From positions 1-54,979 of the forward strand of contig NZ_BJXA01000061.1 of the NCBI RefSeq assembly GCF_007990755.1: a DNA stretch of 54,979 bases, read 5' to 3'. This stretch comes from Nocardia ninae NBRC 108245. Lineage in GTDB: Bacteria; Actinomycetota; Actinomycetes; Mycobacteriales; Mycobacteriaceae. A program made the translations under genes and the position numbers. The notes below the pieces were generated by a model, which was not told the origin of the DNA, did not search any database, and saw only the letters and a list, made by a program, of their open reading frames with translations. Of the stretch, positions 50,521-54,979 are shown one piece after another. Position 1 is the first letter of the stretch, and every line of letters begins with the position of its first letter.

Positions 50521-51716
50521 TCGGCCGCATCGCGTTCACCGAATCCACTGCGGCGCAGCAATGTCGGTGTCAGCAGGAACAGTGCGATCGCCAGGGCCGC
50601 GACGGCCAGCATGGCACCGCGCAGCCCGACGGCGGCGGCCCAGAGCCCGACATAGACGGGCCCGAGCAGGAACCCGAGATAGGACACCGTCGTGACGATC
50701 GACGTCGCGCGGCCGCGGTGGGCCTCGTCGACGTTGCGTGAGACCACGGCCAGCAGCGTGGGGAACAGTACCGCGGTCCCGGCCGCGGCGACCGAGAGAC
50801 CGGCTACGGCGACGAAAAGCGTTGGCGCCGAGGCGATGATAACGGTGCCGGCAGCGGTGGCCGCCGCTCCGGCGAGGAGTAAGGTGCGCGACCTATCGGC
50901 CCGCACACCGCCGACGGCGAACCGGGTGAGCGCGACCGCGCCCGCGAACACGGCGGGCGCGACCGCGCTCGGTCCCGCCCCGGTACGCAGTTCGGCCTCG
51001 GCGAAGACCGCGCTCCAACTCTGATGCGCGTTCTCGCTGGCGAAGGCTAGTGCGCCGAGTATCCCGATGAGGAGGAACGGAGCGATCCGCCATCGGTCGG
51101 AGTCGGCGAAAGCTGTTGTAGTGCAGTATTTGTGGCCATCCGGTATGCCGCTGTCCGGCAGCATCCGGAACATGGCGGCACCGGCCACCATCGAGGCGAC
51201 AGCGACCGCGACAAAGGGGACTGCGAGCGGAAGTTCCACGGCCGCAGCCAGTCCGGCGGCAAGACTGCCGAGCACCACCAGGCCGGAGAACGCGCCATGG
51301 GCCCGGGTGATGACGGGGCGACCCGCGCGCCGCTCCGCCCGTCCGGCCACCGCGTTGATGGCCACGTCGGCAGCTCCGCTGGTCGCCCCGACGAACGCCA
51401 GCCCGATGCACAGGCTCGCCAGATCCCGGGCGGTCAGCGCCAATCCGGCGCCCACGCCACCCAGTGCGCCGATGGCCACCGACGCGACCCGCAACCCCCA
51501 CCGATCCAACGCCCGACCGACCAGCAGCATCGCGGGCAGCGCGCCCGCGCCGACGAACAACAAGGCGAACCCGAGCCGGCCCGCGCCGAGGCCGGACTGC
51601 TGGGCCACCCGTGGCACGGACGCACCCCAGATTCCCCAGAACGAGCCGAAGGCCGCGAATGCCACATAAGCCGAGGTGATCAGCGGGCGCGGCGAGTCGG
51701 CGGGTGGTCGAGACAT
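50490..51716 (-). CDS. MFS exporter
   Basis: The product has 408 residues from ATG 51716; another start at 51734 is possible. It has about 12 membrane helices. SFWGIWGASVPRVAQQSGL starts helix 1 and its loop, VGRALDRWGLRVAS lies in the loop between helices 2 and 3, and the second half has AVGGVRADRSRTLLLAG. The group is drug/sugar-efflux-like and the substrate is unknown. The divergent LacI regulator and the 16-bp palindrome between them suggest it is repressed until a ligand, perhaps a sugar-like or nucleoside-like compound, is sensed. Confidence 0.88.
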   Translation of the reverse strand: MSRPPADSPRPLITSAYVAFAAFGSFWGIWGASVPRVAQQSGLGAGRLGFALLFVGAGALPAMLLVGRALDRWGLRVASVAIGALGGVGAGLALTARDLASLCIGLAFVGATSGAADVAINAVAGRAERRAGRPVITRAHGAFSGLVVLGSLAAGLAAAVELPLAVPFVAVAVASMVAGAAMFRMLPDSGIPDGHKYCTTTAFADSDRWRIAPFLLIGILGALAFASENAHQSWSAVFAEAELRTGAGPSAVAPAVFAGAVALTRFAVGGVRADRSRTLLLAGAAATAAGTVIIASAPTLFVAVAGLSVAAAGTAVLFPTLLAVVSRNVDEAHRGRATSIVTTVSYLGFLLGPVYVGLWAAAVGLRGAMLAVAALAIALFLLTPTLLRRSGFGERDAADQVGSAMRWR

Positions 51717-51717
51717 A

Positions 51718-51733
51718 TGTGTAACGATACACA
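51718..51733. promoter_or_regulatory. LacI-type operator, TGTGTA-N4-TACACA
   Basis: TGTGTAACGATACACA is a perfect 6-4-6 inverted repeat lying 14 bases before the LacI ATG and directly before the MFS ATG, where repressor binding would block both start regions. Confidence 0.8.
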
Positions 51734-51747
51734 ACTATGCTGAGCCG

Positions 51748-52812
51748 ATGGTTTCCTCTGCCGGTTCGAAGCGGGTGACGCTCGCGCATGTTGCCGAGCG
51801 GGCCGGAGTGTCGGTCATGACCGCCTCCTATGCCTACAACCGGCCGAGCCGAGTCTCCGAGCAGGCTCGTGCGAAGGTGCTGGCGGCGGCGGCCGAGCTC
51901 GGCTACGCCGGACCCGACCCGAGCGCCCGCTCGCTGCGCCGCGGCAGCACCGGCACGGTCGGCGTTGTGCTCGGCGAGCAGCTGAGCTACGCGTTCGACG
52001 ATCCGCAGGCGGTGTTGTTCCTGGCTGGGATCGCCGAGGTGTGTGCCGAACGTGGTTGCGGCATAACGATTCTGCCGATCACGGGCGCCGCCGACGATCC
52101 ACAGCGGATCCAGCGCGCGGCGGTCGACGGGTTCATCGTGTGGACCACCGCCGACGACGATCCGATCCTGCCCGCCGTGCAGGCGACCAAGCGTCCCGCA
52201 GTTGTGCACGGCGGACCGGCGGTGCCTGGATTGGGTCTGGTCACCATCGACAACCAGGCGGCGGCGCGGGCGGTGGGCGCCGTCGCGTTCGCGGACGCAC
52301 AGCGTCCGGCGGTGCTGAGCTTTCCGCTGTCCAGGCAGCGAGTCGGCGCGATCACGCCGGGTACAGGCATCGCGGACGTCTCGTTCTCGGTAACCCGGCA
52401 GCGGCTCGGGGGGTATCGACAGGCCGCCGAGCAGGCCGGAATTGCCTGGGCCGAGGTGACCGTCGCGGTGTGTGCACGTAATGACGCGGCCGAGGCAGAA
52501 GGCGTCGCGACCACCCTGCTGACCTCCGCCGAACCGCCCGACGCGATCGCCGCGATGAGCGACGAACTCGCGGCAGGTGTTGTCCGCGCCGCACGTGCGC
52601 TCGGTCGCGCCATCCCCGGCGAACTGGCCGTAACCGGGTGGGACGATGCCGCGGTAGCCGCGCGGCTCGACATCACCACCGTCGCGCAATCATTGCGCGA
52701 ACAGGGCGCTTTATGCGCCCACGCCGCGCTCGGGCAGCGGCTCGACTCCCGCGCCGAGCCGTGGTCGATTATCCGGCGCTCCAGCACGCGTCATTTACCA
52801 TTCTTTCGATAA
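51748..52812 (+). CDS. LacI-family transcriptional regulator
   Basis: The product has 354 residues from ATG 51748. A TATGCT at 51736-51741 seven bases ahead fits a leaderless start. The LacI helix-turn-helix and hinge are VTLAHVAERAGVSVMTASYAYNRPSRVSEQARAKVLAAAAELGY. The effector domain has the periplasmic-binding fold (TVGVVLGEQLSYAF near 70; VVHGGPAVPG; VTGWDDAAVAARLDITTVAQ near 300). It probably represses the MFS exporter and itself through the 16-bp site. The ligand is unknown. Confidence 0.92.
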   Translation: MVSSAGSKRVTLAHVAERAGVSVMTASYAYNRPSRVSEQARAKVLAAAAELGYAGPDPSARSLRRGSTGTVGVVLGEQLSYAFDDPQAVLFLAGIAEVCAERGCGITILPITGAADDPQRIQRAAVDGFIVWTTADDDPILPAVQATKRPAVVHGGPAVPGLGLVTIDNQAAARAVGAVAFADAQRPAVLSFPLSRQRVGAITPGTGIADVSFSVTRQRLGGYRQAAEQAGIAWAEVTVAVCARNDAAEAEGVATTLLTSAEPPDAIAAMSDELAAGVVRAARALGRAIPGELAVTGWDDAAVAARLDITTVAQSLREQGALCAHAALGQRLDSRAEPWSIIRRSSTRHLPFFR

Positions 52813-52909
52813 GGCTGCGTGTGGCACGCGTGCGCTCGGCTCGAATTTCATTAGCATTCGAGAGGTCATCGAACGGGCGCAGTGGAACCGACGCAAAGAA
52901 AGGACAGCC

Positions 52910-53371
52910 ATGACGGAGGAATTTCCCCCCGGTTATACGGCGCCGGGCCAGTATCCGCCGCCGGTCCCGGGGTCTCATCGGCGGCCCGGCGGCAAGGGCC
53001 TGGCCATCGCGGCGTTGGTGCTGGGTATCCTCGCGCTGCTCACCTTCTGGACGGTGATCGGCGGCATCCTGTTCGGCCTCGCCGGCCTCGTCATCGGCAT
53101 CATCGCCGCGGCGCGGGCCCGTAAAGGCGCCGCCGAGGGTTCCGCTATGGCGATAACGGGCTTGGTGTTGAGCATAATCGCGTTGATCGTGACAGCGATC
53201 GCCATCGCCGTCGGCTTCGCGCTTTTCAGTTACACCGGTGGTGACGAGTTCACCGACTGTGTGAGCGACGCCGGTAACGACCGTGCGAAAATCGATCAGT
53301 GCGAACGGGATTGGCAGCAGACGGTGGAGAACAAATTCAGCGTCACCATCAGCCCGCAGCCGACGAACTGA
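52910..53371 (+). CDS. DUF4190-type membrane protein
   Basis: The product has 153 residues. ATG 52910 is preceded by AAAGGA. A Pro-rich cytosolic N-terminus (PPGYTAPGQYPPPVPG) is followed by two helices with the DUF4190 pattern (GLAIAALVLGILALLTFWTVIGGILFGLAGLVIGIIAAAR; AMAITGLVLSIIALIVTAIAIAVGFALF) and a short extracellular tail with two Cys (FTDCVSDAG, IDQCERD). These occur beside division or stress genes in many actinomycetes, but the role is unknown. Confidence 0.85.
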   Translation: MTEEFPPGYTAPGQYPPPVPGSHRRPGGKGLAIAALVLGILALLTFWTVIGGILFGLAGLVIGIIAAARARKGAAEGSAMAITGLVLSIIALIVTAIAIAVGFALFSYTGGDEFTDCVSDAGNDRAKIDQCERDWQQTVENKFSVTISPQPTN

Positions 53372-54064
53372 CTCGGTAGTTCTCTTCTTGTCGACGATTC
53401 AGCGTGCGACGGAATGGATCTCGTCAGGACAGCTTCGCTGAGCAGTGTGTAAGACACCGACTTGCCGATGAGCGCGTGGCGCCGTGCCCGCGCTCCGGCA
53501 GGCGGTCCGGCCCCGCGTGACTACGACACCGCGGGTCATTGCGCTCGAATGGCCGGGTGCGTCGAACTTCCATTGTGAATATTTTCATCCGTGGGTAATT
53601 GAGTCCAGGCCATACCCGCCGACCAGTCGGCATCGTCCACCGGAGAAATCCATTCGGCGTGCTTACGAATTCGACACTATTCAGGTGCGCAGTAGGGGTC
53701 GACGCAAAGGCCATGGGGGACTATGGTTGTGACCTACCAGCCCTCGTCCCGAATCTGTCTCGATGCCGAGATGTATTGTGGGACACCGAAGTCCGCTGCC
53801 TGGTCCCAGCAGTCGACCACCTCTGTGCATTTTAGGTGGAGTTATGTCCTCATATGCCGAATATTCGGATCGCCGCATCGCATTGCGCCCCTTACGGATT
53901 CGAGCGGTCGGTATGTATTCGGTGTGATTTCCCACCGCCGCTGAAACATTGTTGCGCACGGCCTTGTCGCAATGATAATTCCCGAAGAATTCGAGCTGTC
54001 CCTGGCGCGCGTATTGCGCTGCCTGGGTCCATGAGAACGATATGGAAGAAAGGAGGTGACAAAA
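53372..54064. other. Long non-coding stretch upstream of the lasso peptide gene
   Basis: About 690 bp without a convincing gene; short frames on both strands have no ribosome site or recognisable product. The segment from about 53560 to 54050 is clearly richer in AT than the rest of the window, as is usual for regulatory regions before a natural product cluster. It contains one possible promoter (53952-53979). Confidence 0.5.
53952..53979 (+). promoter_or_regulatory. Possible promoter of the lasso peptide operon
   Basis: TTGCGC and GATAAT are separated by 16 bases, about 85 bases before the precursor ATG. The -10 has one mismatch to consensus; the -35 matches three of six. Confidence 0.3.
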
Positions 54065-54181
54065 ATGACGAAGATGCCCTACATCGAGCCCCTGGTGATT
54101 TGCCTGGGCGCGGTCGAGGACCACACCACGATCCTCTTCCGCGGCGTGCCTGATCTGGTCAGCCACGGCAACCTGATCTAG
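54065..54181 (+). CDS. Lasso peptide precursor (new core sequence)
   Basis: The product has 38 residues, with ATG at 54065 after AAGGAGGTGA. Residues 6-21 (YIEPLVICLGAVEDHT) fit the lasso leader pattern YxxPxLxxxGxFxxxT position by position, with Val for Leu and Val for Phe. Thr21 takes the penultimate leader place needed by the leader peptidase, so cleavage is expected after Thr22. The core is then ILFRGVPDLVSHGNLI, 16 residues with Asp at position 8, the only acidic residue in it. That allows an Ile1-Asp8 isopeptide ring of eight residues threaded by LVSHGNLI. A lasso cyclase gene follows. Ile at position 1 is uncommon. Maturation and activity are inferred. Confidence 0.88.
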   Translation: MTKMPYIEPLVICLGAVEDHTTILFRGVPDLVSHGNLI

Positions 54182-54201
54182 CCGCACGCAATGATCGACC
54201 C

Positions 54202-54241
54202 GTGGTCCCCTCCTTTCGGCACGTGACGGGGAGGGGGCCAC
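54202..54241 (+). terminator. Attenuator-like hairpin between precursor and cyclase genes
   Basis: GTGGTCCCCTCC (54202-54213) pairs with GGAGGGGGCCAC (54230-54241), 12 pairs including one G-U, around a 16-base loop. It lies 20 bases after the precursor stop. Partial termination here would give more precursor than enzyme mRNA. Confidence 0.65.
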
Positions 54242-54271
54242 ATTTATCGGCGAATGAGAGGTTCCGCCATC

Positions 54272-54979
54272 ATGGACCATTCCCCACTTACCGTGGACTA
54301 CCTCGGTTGCGCCGGCCGAGCGACCCTGCCCCGAGCTGGGGCTCCCGTCGACTTCACCAGTGCGCCCTTCACCGCCTTCCCCGCGCGCAGTGTCCCGGAG
54401 AGCCCGAATTACTTGCGGCAGTGGACAAGAGCGGGAACGCACCCGACTGTCCGGCCCGCGCACCCGAGCGATCGAGCCCACCTCGCGCTGGGCGGCACCC
54501 TCACCGGAGTCTTCGACGATGCCCTCGCCGAACGGATCACCGCCACGCTCATAAGCGGACGGTATGCGGATCTGGCCGAGCTACCGGGCGACCTGGTCGG
54601 TTGCCTGGTCACCGACGATCGAGTCTTCCTGTTCCGCAGCCTGTTCACCCGAGACACTCTGTTCTACAAGCAGTCCGGCCACACGCTGGCATGGTCCAGC
54701 GATCCCGCCGACCTCGTCCCCGACACCCTCGACCGGCTGGACCGGGAAACCATCTGGCGAATCTGCCGCGGCGACAGCATCTTCGCCTATCCCGAGTTGG
54801 GCTTGCTCCGCCCCGGCCACCTGCTGGTGTTCGACGGTGTGGCGGCCGAGGTCGTCCAGTACGACCGGATCACGCCGAAGCCGCTGCCGCGGGGCAGTAC
54901 CGCGCGGGACTACGCGGAGCGAGCATGGGAACTTCTCCTCGCCGCGACCCGGCCTTACGCGCACAACGGTCACATCGGA
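54272..54979 (+). CDS. Lasso peptide cyclase (asparagine-synthetase-like), 3' truncated by the window
   Basis: The first 236 codons are present, from ATG 54272 with GAGAGG upstream; ATG 54254 has no site. Proteins of this family are about 600 residues. The part seen is the glutaminase-like N-terminal domain (ELPGDLVGCLVTDDRVFLFRS, then TLAWSSDPADLVPDT, then LGLLRPGHLLVFDG), and it lacks the Cys2 needed for glutamine hydrolysis. The ATP-pyrophosphatase SGGxDS motif must lie just to the right, because the fragment stops at RPYAHNGHIG. This is the lasso cyclase position and layout: it activates the Asp8 side chain as an AMP ester and closes the ring. The RRE and peptidase genes should follow. 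Confidence 0.88.
   Translation, partial: MDHSPLTVDYLGCAGRATLPRAGAPVDFTSAPFTAFPARSVPESPNYLRQWTRAGTHPTVRPAHPSDRAHLALGGTLTGVFDDALAERITATLISGRYADLAELPGDLVGCLVTDDRVFLFRSLFTRDTLFYKQSGHTLAWSSDPADLVPDTLDRLDRETIWRICRGDSIFAYPELGLLRPGHLLVFDGVAAEVVQYDRITPKPLPRGSTARDYAERAWELLLAATRPYAHNGHIG

Noticed and set aside
53424-53714. 96-codon minus-strand frame upstream of the lasso gene
   Set aside because: It has no ribosome site, poor codon composition and no recognisable features; it lies in the AT-richer silent region.
54065-54181. Alternative core starting at Leu24 (Asp at position 7)
   Set aside because: It needs Thr22 as the penultimate leader residue, which breaks the spacing from Tyr6 that all other leader positions satisfy; seven-residue rings are also rarer.

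Overview
The window is a high-GC actinobacterial chromosome segment. Leaderless-looking starts, a DUF222/13E12-type remnant, many small secreted proteins, a CrtU-type carotenoid gene and lasso peptide genes suggest a mycolate-group actinomycete such as Nocardia or a relative. This placement is an inference from gene content. I see no rRNA, tRNA, CRISPR array or insertion sequence.

Layout. 1-2.5 kb: the end of a carotenoid locus (CrtU-like desaturase/methyltransferase plus a Rieske protein). 2.6-8.8 kb: stress/secretion genes (SRPBCC, two small exported proteins, an exported M28 aminopeptidase), a LysR regulator facing an SDR, a small membrane protein and a GNAT acetyltransferase. 9-13 kb: a three-gene module of an unrecognised protein, a MoxR AAA+ ATPase and a vWA protein with an N-terminal HEVSH metallopeptidase-like motif. 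13.2-22.5 kb: two exported enzymes, small DUF proteins, a LysR, a CDF metal transporter, an amidase divergent from an MHS-type transporter, and a thioesterase. 22.9-28.9 kb: a probable operon built around a giant 1575-residue exported protein, whose central ~1155 residues hold essentially one charged residue. 29.2-33 kb: a 1272-residue HTH-nSTAND-TM-WD40 protein. 33-44.8 kb: regulator/enzyme pairs (LysR/ferredoxin reductase, ArsR/hydrolase, MarR/epoxide hydrolase and DUF6790, MocR/EamA), several with clear palindromic operators. 44.7-49.8 kb: a peptide/nickel-type ABC transporter, with permease and both ATPases fused, behind a cobalamin riboswitch. 50.5-52.8 kb: an MFS exporter and a LacI regulator sharing a 16-bp operator.

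The right edge (54.07 kb to the end) is the start of a lasso peptide gene cluster. It has a 38-residue precursor whose leader fits the YxxPxLxxxGxFxxxT pattern in spacing, and whose predicted 16-residue core has Asp at position 8. A hairpin follows, then the first 236 codons of an asparagine-synthetase-like lasso cyclase. The RRE and leader peptidase genes should lie just outside the window.

The strongest candidates for undescribed biology are the lasso peptide, the giant near-uncharged membrane/exported protein with its operon partners, the MoxR/vWA triad, and the riboswitch-controlled fused ABC transporter.
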